A stretch of 32,946 nucleotides of DNA from Oscillospiraceae bacterium (GCA_015064195.1 SVSO01000006.1:1-32946); one strand, 5' to 3'. Shown: positions 15,797 to 24,897, counted from the stretch's first letter. Notes: generated by a model not told the origin, from the letters alone. Numbers and translations: made by a program.

Positions 15797-16618
15797 ATGG
15801 CGCGGTCTGCTTCATTTGATGAGGAATATTTCCTCGATTTTACAAATACCAATCGCGGCTGCTATGTGACCCAGCTGGGACGCGCACTGCCGGATCCCCG
15901 CTATGTGCAGCACAAACGGGCACTGGCGCGGTATCTGTTTGATTTTGTGCAGTCCGGACATGGATGGGTCGAATATGGCGGCATCCGCTATCAGGCAGCT
16001 GCGGGCGATCTCATCTATCTGAAAAAGGGCATCTCTGTGAATTACGGTGCGAGTGAGGACGCGCCTTATGAAAAACTGTGGCTGGCCGCTGACGGGCCGA
16101 TGTTGGACGCGCTGACTTCCCAGTATCTGGGAGACAGGGAGCTTATCATCCTGCATGGGAAGTCGGATAAGCTCTTCTGGGAAATGAAGCATACGCTGGA
16201 GCATCATGGCCATGATGAGCCGCGCGTTCTTCATCTCATGACCGATCTGGTGCTGTCCCTATCTGCCATTCCGAGCGAAAGCTCCGGTGCAGGCGAACTG
16301 CAGAGCCTCGCATACAGGATCCGCCGATATGTGGACGACCATCTGAATGAGCGGCTGTCCTTATCCGGACTTGCGGATCATTTCTTTATCTCGCGCCGGC
16401 ATCTCATCCGCGTGTTTGAAGAAGCATTCGGAATGGCTCCGGGCACATATCACACCGGAATGCGCCTTGACACGGCGGCACGGTATCTTGCCGAAACCGA
16501 TCTTTCCATCCGGGAGGTGGCGGCACGGCTGGGATACAGCGACCAGAGCTATTTTTCCACTGCCTTCAAGCACCGATTCGGCATGAGCCCGCAGGCTTAT
16601 CGGGCGGAGAATTCGTAA
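15797..16618 (+). CDS. AraC-family transcriptional regulator
   Basis: A 273-residue regulator. Residues ~10-105 form the cupin-like sensor (FDFVQSGHGWVEYGG, then AAAGDLIYLKKG); the C-terminal ~100 residues hold the two helix-turn-helix motifs, with LSLSGLADHFFISRRHLIRV in the first and IREVAARLGYSDQSYFSTAF plus GMSPQAYR in the second. GAGGTG is 5 bases before the ATG. It is 24 bp upstream of the GH9-like gene and presumably controls that gene and possibly the divergent SBP3 operon. Confidence 0.92.
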   Translation: MARSASFDEEYFLDFTNTNRGCYVTQLGRALPDPRYVQHKRALARYLFDFVQSGHGWVEYGGIRYQAAAGDLIYLKKGISVNYGASEDAPYEKLWLAADGPMLDALTSQYLGDRELIILHGKSDKLFWEMKHTLEHHGHDEPRVLHLMTDLVLSLSAIPSESSGAGELQSLAYRIRRYVDDHLNERLSLSGLADHFFISRRHLIRVFEEAFGMAPGTYHTGMRLDTAARYLAETDLSIREVAARLGYSDQSYFSTAFKHRFGMSPQAYRAENS

Positions 16619-16642
16619 TTTTTAAGAAATGAGGATATAACG

Positions 16643-19120
16643 ATGAAATCTGAAAAAACGAGCGGCTTCCGGCTTGATCCGAAGTTAGGTTATTTCCGCA
16701 ACCGCGGCGTTGATGTGATGGCCTACGACGATTTTTATCCGGAGGGACATCAATACGGCGTGTCCATTCTCATGCACGGCAACCGCATCGCAACCAATGG
16801 CGGCATCCGCTTTGAGCAGACGCCCGGTCAGTGGCAGCCCATCCCGAAGCAGACCAGCCGCACCGTCGATCCGGACACGGACACGATCACCGCGACTCTC
16901 GCTTATCCCGATCTCGGCCATCATCTGCGGGGCTTCAATCCCATGATCTACCCGGATTTTGAATTCTCCTACAAGGTCACGGTGAAAGCAGAAGGCCGCT
17001 CGATCCTCGTCACGGCGGATCTTGATCGCCCAATCCCCAAGCATTTCGCAGGCAAGCTGTGCTTCAATTTAGAGCTGTATCCCGGCGCGCTGTTCGGCAA
17101 GCCGTGGATCATGGACGGCGAGCAGGGCATTTTCCCGCCGCAAGCCAACGGCCCGACCCTGACTATGCCCGCAAACTACGATCATAACGGCACATTCGAC
17201 GGTCAATCGCCGGAAACTTCCCCCGACCGCGTATCCGGCGGCAAGGGCGAATACAGCCCTCTCATTGCCGATGACATCATCGCCGCGCCCTATGCGGAAG
17301 GCAAACGCTTTACCCTGCGCCCCGACGATCCGGCGAGCCGTCTGACCATCGAATCCAACGTCACGCCTCTCAAGCTGTACGATGGCCGGATGAATCACAA
17401 CAACGGCTGGTTCGTGCTCAGCTGTGAGCTGCCGGAGAATACCACCGACGGCGCGGTGGAATGGGTCATCACGCCAAATGTACTGCCCGACTGGATCTAT
17501 ACACCGGTGGTGCAGGTGTCCCAGGTGGGCTATCATCCAGCCCAGCCGAAAATTGCCGTGGTGGAGCTTGACCGGCTGGATGCACGCCGGAATTCCGCCC
17601 GTCTGACCCGCTTCACCGAGGAAGGTGAGGAAGAAATCTGCCATATCGAGCCGCAGGAATGGGGCGATTTTCTCCGGTATCGCTATCTCCGCTTCGATTT
17701 TTCCCATATCACCGAAAAGGGTCTGTACCGGCTCTGCTGGAACGGCTCGGAATCGGCGATTTTCCGCATTTCGCCTGACATTTATGAGCGCGGCGTATGG
17801 CAGCCGGTGCTGGAATATTTCCTGCCCGTGCAGATGTGTCATATGCGGGTGCAGGAGAAATACCGCGTCTGGCACGGACTCTGCCACAACGATGATGCGC
17901 GGATGGCTCCCACCGGCTTCACCCACGTGGACGGCTACGCGCAGGGCGAATCCACGCTGACCAAATACAAGCCCGGCGACTGCGTACCGGGGCTGAATGT
18001 GGGCGGCTGGCATGACGCCGGCGATTTTGATCTGCGCATCGAATCCCAGGCGGGTGAAGTTTACATCCTTGCCGCCGCATATGAAGCCTTCGGCGTGGAC
18101 TACGACGTGACCACCATCGATCAGGCGAGAAAGATCACCGAGATCCATCAGCCCGACGGCAAAAATGACCTGCTCCAGCAGATCGAGCATGGCACGCTGT
18201 CAGTAGTGGGCGCATATCGGGCGCTGGGACGGCTGTATCGCGGCATCATCGCAAACAGCCTGCGCCGGTACGTGCTCCTCGGCGACGGCTCCACCATGAC
18301 CGACGGCATCATGGGAAATGACGATGACCGCTGGGTATTCACCGAAAACAATCCACCCCGTGAGCTGACCGCCGCCGCTGAAATTGCCGCCGCCGCACGA
18401 GTGCTCCGCGGCTTCAACGACGAGCTTGCCGCACAGGCACTGGAAGCGGCATCCGAGCTGTACGCCGTCACGGATGCATCCGGAGCGAGAGTGCAGAAGA
18501 TCCACGCCGCATCGGAGCTGTATCTGACCACCGGCGAGGCGCAGTATCGGGAATTCCTGCTGGAAAATGCGGATTTCATCGCCGCCCACATCGAGCGGAT
18601 GGGATGGTTCATCAGCCGCGTCGTCCACAAGCTGGATGCGCCGGAATTCACCGAAACGATCCGCATGGCCATGCTCGGCCTGCAGAAAACACTGGCCGAA
18701 CAGAGTGCCGAAACGCCCTACGGCATTCCCTACCGCCCGAAGATCTGGGGTGCAGGCTGGGACATTCAGTCTCTCGGCTTCAAGTATTATTTCCTGCACA
18801 AGGCGTTCCCCGATATTTTCGAGCCGACGCTCATTTACAACGCCCTGAACTTTGTCCTCGGCTGTCATCCCGGCTCCAACACGGCCTCCTTTGCATCAGG
18901 TGTCGGCGCACGCTCCGCCCTCATCGCATACGGTGCAAACCGCGCGGACTGGTCCTACATTCCCGGCGGCGTGGCATCGGGTACAGCCCTCATCCGCCCC
19001 GATTTCCCCGAGCTGCTGGACTTCCCCTTTCTCTGGCAGCAGATGGAATACGTCATGGGCGGCGGGTCGTCTCATTATATGTTCCTCGTTCTGGCGGCAA
19101 AACAGCTGCTGGGTGAATAA
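16643..19120 (+). CDS. GH9-like glycoside hydrolase, cytoplasmic
   Basis: An 825-residue inverting glycosidase-like protein. Residues ~1-285 are a beta-rich region I cannot assign. An immunoglobulin-like domain of the kind that precedes GH9 catalytic domains begins at SQVGYHP (293-299). The catalytic toroid follows, with GGWHDAGDFD at 454-463 giving the characteristic Asp458/Asp461 pair, NFVLGCHPGSNTASFASG near 737-754 equivalent to the family's VLGxNP region, and Glu802 in QMEYVMGG as the likely general acid. There is no signal peptide, unlike secreted cellulases, so it should cut imported beta-linked oligosaccharides. GAGG precedes the start by about 8 bases. Co-transcribed with the AraC gene and followed by a strong terminator. 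Confidence 0.82.
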   Translation: MKSEKTSGFRLDPKLGYFRNRGVDVMAYDDFYPEGHQYGVSILMHGNRIATNGGIRFEQTPGQWQPIPKQTSRTVDPDTDTITATLAYPDLGHHLRGFNPMIYPDFEFSYKVTVKAEGRSILVTADLDRPIPKHFAGKLCFNLELYPGALFGKPWIMDGEQGIFPPQANGPTLTMPANYDHNGTFDGQSPETSPDRVSGGKGEYSPLIADDIIAAPYAEGKRFTLRPDDPASRLTIESNVTPLKLYDGRMNHNNGWFVLSCELPENTTDGAVEWVITPNVLPDWIYTPVVQVSQVGYHPAQPKIAVVELDRLDARRNSARLTRFTEEGEEEICHIEPQEWGDFLRYRYLRFDFSHITEKGLYRLCWNGSESAIFRISPDIYERGVWQPVLEYFLPVQMCHMRVQEKYRVWHGLCHNDDARMAPTGFTHVDGYAQGESTLTKYKPGDCVPGLNVGGWHDAGDFDLRIESQAGEVYILAAAYEAFGVDYDVTTIDQARKITEIHQPDGKNDLLQQIEHGTLSVVGAYRALGRLYRGIIANSLRRYVLLGDGSTMTDGIMGNDDDRWVFTENNPPRELTAAAEIAAAARVLRGFNDELAAQALEAASELYAVTDASGARVQKIHAASELYLTTGEAQYREFLLENADFIAAHIERMGWFISRVVHKLDAPEFTETIRMAMLGLQKTLAEQSAETPYGIPYRPKIWGAGWDIQSLGFKYYFLHKAFPDIFEPTLIYNALNFVLGCHPGSNTASFASGVGARSALIAYGANRADWSYIPGGVASGTALIRPDFPELLDFPFLWQQMEYVMGGGSSHYMFLVLAAKQLLGE

Positions 19121-19126
19121 AATCCG

Positions 19127-19154
19127 GAGGTGCTGCACATCGGTGCAGCACCTC
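19127..19154 (+). terminator. Rho-independent terminator of AraC-GH9 operon
   Basis: Perfect 12-bp stem (19127-19138 with 19143-19154), 4-base loop, then ATTTTTG. It starts 7 bp after the GH9 stop codon. Confidence 0.9.
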
Positions 19155-19165
19155 ATTTTTGTAAC

Positions 19166-19266
19166 CATAAGAAAACTGCCGCGCTTCCTCGCACGGCAGT
19201 TTTTGCTGTCATCTCAATAAAACCTGGGCATTTGTGCCGTAGATATATTGAGTTCTCCTTGCCTTT
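19166..19266 (-). ncRNA. Putative orphan structured small RNA
   Basis: A perfect minus-strand promoter (19301-19273) points away from the AraC gene and toward the hairpin at 19203-19172, predicting a ~100-nt transcript with no protein-coding gene. Its 5' part can fold: CTCAATA/TATTGAG arms (19252-19246 with 19219-19213) enclose a GGCA/TGCC hairpin (19238-19235 with 19230-19227). Its 3' end is the intrinsic terminator with a TTTTCTT tail. I do not recognise it as a known RNA family. A tiny frame of 19 codons overlaps the hairpin but lacks a good ribosome site. Confidence 0.45.
19172..19203. terminator. Second, bidirectional hairpin terminator
   Basis: 10-bp stem AAAACTGCCG (19172-19181) with CGGCAGTTTT (19194-19203), GC-rich core and A/T tracts on both flanks. 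On the plus strand it backs up the GH9 terminator; on the minus strand it would end the transcript from the promoter at 19301-19273. Confidence 0.75.
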
Positions 19267-19272
19267 TTCTTC

Positions 19273-19301
19273 ATTATACCACACAAAATCCCGCCTGTCA
19301 A
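19273..19301 (-). promoter_or_regulatory. Orphan minus-strand sigma-A promoter
   Basis: Minus-strand TTGACA (19301-19296) and TATAAT (19278-19273), 17-base spacer, both hexamers perfect. The nearest minus-strand gene ends far to the left, beyond two terminators, so the promoter has no protein target; see the putative small RNA. Confidence 0.7.
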
Positions 19302-19363
19302 CCGCACTTTTTTGCCTGTGTTTGATAAATGTTGTCCTGCATTTTCATATTCTCCCCGCAGGA

Positions 19364-19392
19364 TTGACTAAAATTTGCACATGGGTTATAAT
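19364..19392 (+). promoter_or_regulatory. Sigma-A promoter of the AraC-GRE operon
   Basis: TTGACT at 19364-19369 and TATAAT at 19387-19392 with a 17-base spacer. The minus strand across the spacer reads ATGTGCAAAT, resembling the TTGTGCAAATA repeats at 26004-26035. CCTGC/GCAGG arms (19336-19340, 19358-19362) lie just upstream. Confidence 0.8.
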
Positions 19393-19414
19393 AAATTCAG
19401 AAAGGGGCGATGTC

Positions 19415-20305
19415 ATGTCGTACTATTATATCAAATCCGGTTCCAGCAGTCACGTTACCCTTCCCATCAACCTCACCCGACAGACCTGCTCATTTGTCGG
19501 AGACGAAACATTCAACTTTGAACTACACAATCACGTCTCCATCGAGCTTATGACCGTGGTGCGGAGCGAGCTGAATGTAACGCTTGACAACAAAAAATAC
19601 ACCCTCTGCCCCGGGGATACCATCCTTGCCAATCCATTCGTGCTTCATGAGGGCGCATGGGCCGGCGGCAGTGAAACCGGGGAATATATCACCCTCATTC
19701 TCATGCTGCCCGGACTGTTTGACTATCAGAAATCCGTGTTGTCCGACTGTGCCGCCGCGCTGATGGAGGGTCGCTGTCAGTTCGATGAATTCTATCCCGC
19801 CGGCCATCCCATACATCGGCAGATTGTGCAGCTTTACGACCTGTATCACAGCAAATCGCCCACCAATGAAGCGCGCTGTCTGGCGACAGTCTTTGAGCTG
19901 GTCGCCAACCTGCTGGATGCTCACTACCATCCCACAGCCGAGAAATCATCCTTCAAGCGGGACGTGCAGTTTCTGCGGAGCGTGACGGCGTTCATCAACG
20001 AAAACTACGCAAAAGACATCACCACCGCCGACATCGCCGCCGCGCTGTACATGGAAATGTCCCAGTTCTGCCGCATTTTCCGTCGGCATTTCGGCACCAG
20101 CTTTTCCAATCACCTCTGCAAATACCGCATCGACCGCGCCGCAGATTTGAAAAAGTGGTCCGACACTCCCATTTCCGAGATCGCGAAGGCAGTGGGATTC
20201 CGCGATTACTGTTATTTTTCCCGCTCCTTCAAGCGCTACACCGGTGAAACTCCGGCGCGCTATTTTGGGAAATGGAAAAAATCTCCCAAGGAGGAATCAA
20301 AATGA
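19415..20305 (+). CDS. AraC-family transcriptional regulator
   Basis: A 296-residue regulator, first gene of a four-gene operon. The N-terminal sensor (about 25-130) contains FELHNHVSIELMTVV and CPGDTILANPFVLHEG, a cupin pattern. The C-terminal ~100 residues hold both helix-turn-helix motifs, with ITTADIAAALYMEMSQFCRI in the first and ISEIAKAVGFRDYCYFSRSF then GETPARYFGKW in the second. The ATG at 19415 follows AAAGGGG and lies 22 bp past the -10; the longer frame to 19130 is ruled out by the promoter. Its stop overlaps the GRE start (ATGA), so regulator and enzyme are translationally coupled. Confidence 0.92.
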   Translation: MSYYYIKSGSSSHVTLPINLTRQTCSFVGDETFNFELHNHVSIELMTVVRSELNVTLDNKKYTLCPGDTILANPFVLHEGAWAGGSETGEYITLILMLPGLFDYQKSVLSDCAAALMEGRCQFDEFYPAGHPIHRQIVQLYDLYHSKSPTNEARCLATVFELVANLLDAHYHPTAEKSSFKRDVQFLRSVTAFINENYAKDITTADIAAALYMEMSQFCRIFRRHFGTSFSNHLCKYRIDRAADLKKWSDTPISEIAKAVGFRDYCYFSRSFKRYTGETPARYFGKWKKSPKEESK

Positions 20306-22542
20306 GCATTCAGAAGATCCAAGCGGCCATCCGCTTCACCGAAGCTTACAAAAAATATCACAATGCCCATCCCGCCATCCGGGAGGTCATGTGCCTCGCC
20401 GCCCTCTATCCCGACTGCCTCGTTCCTATGAAAGCGGAGGACACCTTCGCCGGTGCCATGGGTATCCGGCCGGAGGATGACCTGCCCGTGATCTTTTCCA
20501 CCCAGAGCAAGGCGCAGATCGGCTACTCCATGAATGTGAATGTCCTGCGCGGACTGCAGAAGGAGCATCCCGAATACGCCGATGTCATCGACGAGCTGAT
20601 CATCTTCTGGCGCGGAGAGTCCACCTTTGTGAAGATCCGCCGGGAAGCATCTCCCGCTGTGAGAAGCTACCTGTTTCCCCACGGCATGGGACTTGACGAT
20701 GAGGGCTATATGCGCAAACTGTCTCCCGGCCGACCGCTGGGAAGCGGATTCATCTCCGGTTCTTTTGATACCCGCGTAGCCGGTATCATGCCCGATTTTT
20801 ACAAGCTGATGCGGCTGGGGCTGCCCGGACTGCGCACGATGATCGCCGATGCTGCCGCGAAAAATCCCGATGCCGCCGATTTTTACCGGGCGGCGGGCAA
20901 GGCGGTGGATATTCTGTGCGACTGCTGTGCAGCCTACCGTGTGCAGGCAGAAATGCTGGGGCTTGCCGAATGCGCAGACATCCTCGCCGCACTCCCGGAT
21001 CGCGCTCCCGAAACGCTGCGGGAAGGCATTCAGCTTCTGCTCATCTACTCCTCCGTCATCTCCATCATGAATTTCGGCAGGCTGGACGTGGCTTTCGGCG
21101 ATCTGCTGGCAGGTGATCTCGCCGCCGGACGGCTGAATGAGGAGAACGCAGTAGAGCTTTTGTGCGAATTCTGGAAAAAATTCGAGCGGTGGTGCAGTCC
21201 CTTTGACAGCCGCATCCTGCTTGGCGGCATCGGACGGCCCAATGAAGAAAATGCAGACAGATTCGCCCTTCTCGCCATGGAAGCTACCCGCCGCCGTCAC
21301 GCCGTTGTGCCGGTGCTGACCATGCGCTGGACAAAGACGCAGAATCCCGCCCTGCTTGATAAAGCACTGGAGGTCATCGGCGAGGGCTGTATCTATCCCA
21401 CGCTGTACAACGATGATGCTTACATTCCCGGCTGTATGAAAGGCATGAATCTGCCATATGAGGACGCGCTCCGGTATGCACCTCTGGGCTGCGGCGAAAT
21501 GGAGCTTGCCCACACCAGCGTCGGTTCGCCGAATTCCACCATGCGCTTTTTGAAAATTCTCGAAGCCACGCTTCACAACGGCTGTGACGGCGTGACCGGC
21601 GAGATGATCGGCATCGAAACCGGTGAGCCGGAGGAATTTACAACCTACGAAATGCTGGAAAATGCGCTGTATCGGCAAATCCGCGCAGCACTTGAACGCG
21701 ATGTGAAGATTCATCTGTGGAACCGCAAAATCGCAGCCCGTGAGACGGCGTTCATCTTCGCCTGCCTGCTGATGGACGACTGCATCGGGCGCGGGCGCGG
21801 ACTTCATGACGGCGGCGTGCGCTATTTCGGCGCAAATGTGGAGGGCTTCGGTCAGACCAACACCGCAAACAGCCTCGCTGTCATCAAAAAGCTGGTCTAT
21901 GAGGATCATGCCTACACCCTCAGAGAGCTGGTGGACATTCTGGATGCCGACTTTGCGGAGCATGAGGACGACCGCAAGCGGTTTGAACGGGTGGAAAAAT
22001 ACGGCAACAACGAGCCGGTGGTGGATGAGATCAAGTATCGGCTGGAGAAATTCATCAACGAAACAGCCCACGAAATCGGCGAAGCAGCGGGGCTTGATTA
22101 TTACACCGTGGCCAGTGTCAATCCCGGCGGCATTACCATCGGGCCGCGGGTTGCCGCAAGTGCCGACGGCCGTCACTGCGGAGAACCGATGGCGCTGGGC
22201 AATTCCCCACAGCCGGGCACGGACATCTCCGGCATCACGGCCATGCTCATGTCCGCCGCACAGACCGATGCGGCAAACGGCGGCGTTGTGACCAATATGA
22301 ACCTTTCCCGGGAGACCATGGTAAAGGACAGAGAGCTGGTAAAATCCGCATTTCTCACCTACTTTGCCATGGGCGGACTCCAGCTCAACGTGAACTGCTT
22401 TTCGAAAGGCGATCTTGAGCGTGCAATGGAGCATCCGGAGAATTACCGCAATCTCATCGTGCGCGTCAGCGGCTATTCGGCGAAATTCGTCGATCTCGAC
22501 CCCATCACCCAGAAGGCGATCATGGCACGAACGCTGTATTAA
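20302..22542 (+). CDS. Glycyl radical enzyme (pyruvate formate-lyase-like), unknown substrate
   Basis: A 746-residue enzyme of the glycyl radical family. The C-terminal RVSGYSAKFVDLD motif places the radical at Gly724, and the active-site loop LGCGEMEL supplies the thiyl Cys397 and general-base candidate Glu399 (CxE, as in the diol-dehydratase/lyase branch; PFL itself has a Cys-Cys pair). The middle residue and following Met-Glu differ from the usual GCVEP, so substrate class is uncertain. The PFL-type barrel spans ~15-600 and the glycyl domain ~610-746. Such enzymes are oxygen-sensitive and need a radical-SAM activase, which is not in this window. AAGGAGG precedes the ATG; the start overlaps the AraC stop by 4 bp. 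Linkage to a nucleoside hydrolase and sugar-binding lipoprotein suggests a carbohydrate-derived substrate. Confidence 0.88.
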   Translation: MSIQKIQAAIRFTEAYKKYHNAHPAIREVMCLAALYPDCLVPMKAEDTFAGAMGIRPEDDLPVIFSTQSKAQIGYSMNVNVLRGLQKEHPEYADVIDELIIFWRGESTFVKIRREASPAVRSYLFPHGMGLDDEGYMRKLSPGRPLGSGFISGSFDTRVAGIMPDFYKLMRLGLPGLRTMIADAAAKNPDAADFYRAAGKAVDILCDCCAAYRVQAEMLGLAECADILAALPDRAPETLREGIQLLLIYSSVISIMNFGRLDVAFGDLLAGDLAAGRLNEENAVELLCEFWKKFERWCSPFDSRILLGGIGRPNEENADRFALLAMEATRRRHAVVPVLTMRWTKTQNPALLDKALEVIGEGCIYPTLYNDDAYIPGCMKGMNLPYEDALRYAPLGCGEMELAHTSVGSPNSTMRFLKILEATLHNGCDGVTGEMIGIETGEPEEFTTYEMLENALYRQIRAALERDVKIHLWNRKIAARETAFIFACLLMDDCIGRGRGLHDGGVRYFGANVEGFGQTNTANSLAVIKKLVYEDHAYTLRELVDILDADFAEHEDDRKRFERVEKYGNNEPVVDEIKYRLEKFINETAHEIGEAAGLDYYTVASVNPGGITIGPRVAASADGRHCGEPMALGNSPQPGTDISGITAMLMSAAQTDAANGGVVTNMNLSRETMVKDRELVKSAFLTYFAMGGLQLNVNCFSKGDLERAMEHPENYRNLIVRVSGYSAKFVDLDPITQKAIMARTLY

Positions 22543-22552
22543 GGAGGGCGAA

Positions 22553-23425
22553 ATGGAAAAGATTCTTCTCGATACCGACATCGGCTGCGACATGGACGAT
22601 ATGCAGGCGCTTGCGTATCTCCTCGCGCGTGATGACGTGAAGCTGCTCGGCATTACCACCGTCACAGGCGAGCCGATCGTCCGCGCAAAGCTCGCCGACA
22701 TGATGTGCCGTCTTGCTGGGCGGAATATCCCCATCCATTCCGGTGCCGGGGAAGCTCTGAACGGAAAATTCCGGCAGGGCGGCGTGATCAAAAAAGAAAA
22801 GGCGCTCCTTGACGAATTCCCGCACCGCGAGGATTTTGCGGAGGAAACCGCCGTGGAATTTCTGCGGGAAACCATCGAAGCCCATCCCCGAGAGATCACC
22901 CTGTGCGCCATCGGCCCGCTGACCAATTTGGCGCGGCTTTTCACAAAATATCCCCACATTCCGCACCTCATCAAAACCCTCGTTATCATGGGCGGACGCT
23001 TCGGCGACGTGGACACGGCACGCTGGGGTGAGCAGGAGTGGAACATCATCAACGATCCCGAAGCCGCACGCATCGTCTTCGATGCGCCGGTGACAGATGT
23101 GCGCGTGTTCGGTGTGGAGCTGACGAACCGTGTGTTCCGCACGGATACGGAGACGCTTTCCGACGAGTGTGCAAAAATCCCCAGCCTTCTGCCTTTTTCA
23201 AAGGTCATCCGCACCAGCCGCGAGGCATGGTACCACGACGTGGTGGCAGTATCCGCGCTGTTCTGCGACGACGGCATGGAGTTTGCACGCGGCCGCATCT
23301 GCGTAAGCGAAGCCGGCGACACACATTTCACGCCGGATAAGCAAGGCAATCACCTGCTCATGACGGCAATGGACATCGGCAAATTTTTCGCGCATTATAA
23401 TCAAACCGTTGGTATTAAAAAATAA
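22553..23425 (+). CDS. Nucleoside hydrolase-family protein (IUNH-like)
   Basis: A 290-residue member of the inosine-uridine nucleoside hydrolase family, which cleaves N-glycosidic bonds of ribonucleosides using a bound calcium. The N-terminal DTDIGCDMDD (7-16) is the metal/ribose cluster; the TLCAIGPLTNLA segment near 118-129 and EWNIINDPEAA (Glu162, Asn164) contribute to ribose binding; YHDVVAV carries His228-Asp229, the likely leaving-group acid and metal ligand. The start at 22553 follows AAGGAGGG overlapping the GRE stop. Substrate may not be a classical nucleoside: the family also includes enzymes on other ribosides. Position between a glycyl radical enzyme and a binding protein implies a shared pathway. 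Confidence 0.88.
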   Translation: MEKILLDTDIGCDMDDMQALAYLLARDDVKLLGITTVTGEPIVRAKLADMMCRLAGRNIPIHSGAGEALNGKFRQGGVIKKEKALLDEFPHREDFAEETAVEFLRETIEAHPREITLCAIGPLTNLARLFTKYPHIPHLIKTLVIMGGRFGDVDTARWGEQEWNIINDPEAARIVFDAPVTDVRVFGVELTNRVFRTDTETLSDECAKIPSLLPFSKVIRTSREAWYHDVVAVSALFCDDGMEFARGRICVSEAGDTHFTPDKQGNHLLMTAMDIGKFFAHYNQTVGIKK

Positions 23426-23448
23426 TATATTTTTGGAGGAAAAAACTT

Positions 23449-24897
23449 ATGAAAAAAGCGATCACCCTGCTCCTGCTTGCGGCAATGCTGACTTCAGTCA
23501 TCTCCTGCGGCGGCACCGAAACGCCTTCCGGCGACACATCCTCATCCGACGATACCACCACGGAAGCGCCTGTGGAAACCGACATCTTTGAAGGCCTTGA
23601 TACAACTGCCTACGAGGGCAGAACCTTCAACTGGATGATCCCCGACCTTGATGTTTATCAGGGCGATCTGTGGGTGGACGAATCCACCGGCGAAGTGTAC
23701 GACGACGCGATCCATCAGCGCAACAGTCTGGTACAGGATCGGTTCGGCATCACCATCAATCCGATCATAGAGCCGTACACATGGGCTATCCGCGATCAAT
23801 ATACCGGAAAGATCCGCACATCCGTGCAATCCGGCGACAACGCCTATGATCTGGTCGCCTGCCACTCCTACCTGCTTCCTCAGCTGGCCTTGGAGGATCT
23901 GCTCCTCAATCTGAACGATGTGAACGCACTCCGCTTGGACCAGTCCCATTGGTCACAGCTGGTATACGATGCGCTGACCTACAAAGATAAGGTATTCTTC
24001 ATGAGCGGCGACATTTCTGTCAACATTCTGGAGTTTGCAAATGTGCTGTTCATGAACAAAAAACTGCTGAATGAATATAATCTGGAAGCACCTTATGAGC
24101 TGGCCAAGGCCGGCAAATGGACGCAGGACAAGCTGGAAGCCATGATCAAGGACACCTCCCGCGATGTGAACGGCGACTCAGTCATGGACGGCAATGATAT
24201 GTGGGGCTATATCTTCCACGATGCATCCTCCATCCACAATATCTCTGTATCCTTTGATATTCCGCTGTCAAAGCATGAAGGCGATACCATCGTGTTCAAT
24301 CTGGACAGCGAAGATGCCGCCTTCGCCGCGGAATATACCAAGAGCTTCCTCATCGATAATCCCGACACGCATCCGGCTTCCAGCAAAACCGGCGGCTCGG
24401 GCAAGGAGATCTTCATGGCAGGCCGTGCGATCTTCTACGCACACCAGCTGCATACGGTGGAATCCCTCCGCGAAATGGAGGATGATTTCGGCATCATGCC
24501 CTTCCCCAAGTATGACGAAGCACAGAAAGATTACATCACCAGCGTGCGTGACTCCTTTATGGGCTACTGCATTCCTTCGGACACCAAGGACGCTGAATTT
24601 GTGGGCACGATCATGGAAGCACTCTGCGTATCCGGCAGTGAATATGTGATCCCCGCTTACTATGATGTGGTACTCAAGGGTAAGACTGCCCGCGATGAAG
24701 AAAGCGCAGAAATGCTGGACATCATCAAGGGAAGCCTGGATGTAAACTTTGCCTATGCTTACTCCCAGATGCTGGGCAGCATCTCCAACATTTATGTGGA
24801 GGTTTATCAGAAGAATATCGATCTCGCTTCCCACTGGGCAAGCAAGAAGACCTCCGTCGAAACAAAACTGGCTGATCTTCTCACCAAGCTTTCATAA
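23449..24897 (+). CDS. SBP4, lipoprotein extracellular solute-binding protein
   Basis: A 482-residue lipoprotein, last gene of the AraC-GRE-nucleoside hydrolase operon. The signal peptide ends SVISC (Cys20), followed by a Ser/Thr/Asp-rich linker. It has the EF-hand-like loop DVNGDSVMDGNDMWG at 239-253 and a C-terminal GKTARDEESAEMLDII segment very like SBP1, its nearest relative in the window. GGAGG lies 10 bases before the ATG. It likely captures the compound that the nucleoside hydrolase-like and glycyl radical enzymes process. A strong terminator follows. Confidence 0.9.
   Translation: MKKAITLLLLAAMLTSVISCGGTETPSGDTSSSDDTTTEAPVETDIFEGLDTTAYEGRTFNWMIPDLDVYQGDLWVDESTGEVYDDAIHQRNSLVQDRFGITINPIIEPYTWAIRDQYTGKIRTSVQSGDNAYDLVACHSYLLPQLALEDLLLNLNDVNALRLDQSHWSQLVYDALTYKDKVFFMSGDISVNILEFANVLFMNKKLLNEYNLEAPYELAKAGKWTQDKLEAMIKDTSRDVNGDSVMDGNDMWGYIFHDASSIHNISVSFDIPLSKHEGDTIVFNLDSEDAAFAAEYTKSFLIDNPDTHPASSKTGGSGKEIFMAGRAIFYAHQLHTVESLREMEDDFGIMPFPKYDEAQKDYITSVRDSFMGYCIPSDTKDAEFVGTIMEALCVSGSEYVIPAYYDVVLKGKTARDEESAEMLDIIKGSLDVNFAYAYSQMLGSISNIYVEVYQKNIDLASHWASKKTSVETKLADLLTKLS

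Noticed and set aside
19168..19216. A 19-codon frame on the minus strand within the putative small RNA.
   Set aside because: It covers the terminator stem and has no ribosome site at a suitable distance; more likely the RNA is non-coding.
20260..23349. A very long minus-strand open frame (over 1000 codons) opposite the GRE and nucleoside hydrolase genes.
   Set aside because: It has no family resemblance, lacks a credible start and ribosome site, and runs antisense to two genes with clear catalytic motifs; it is a by-product of codon bias.
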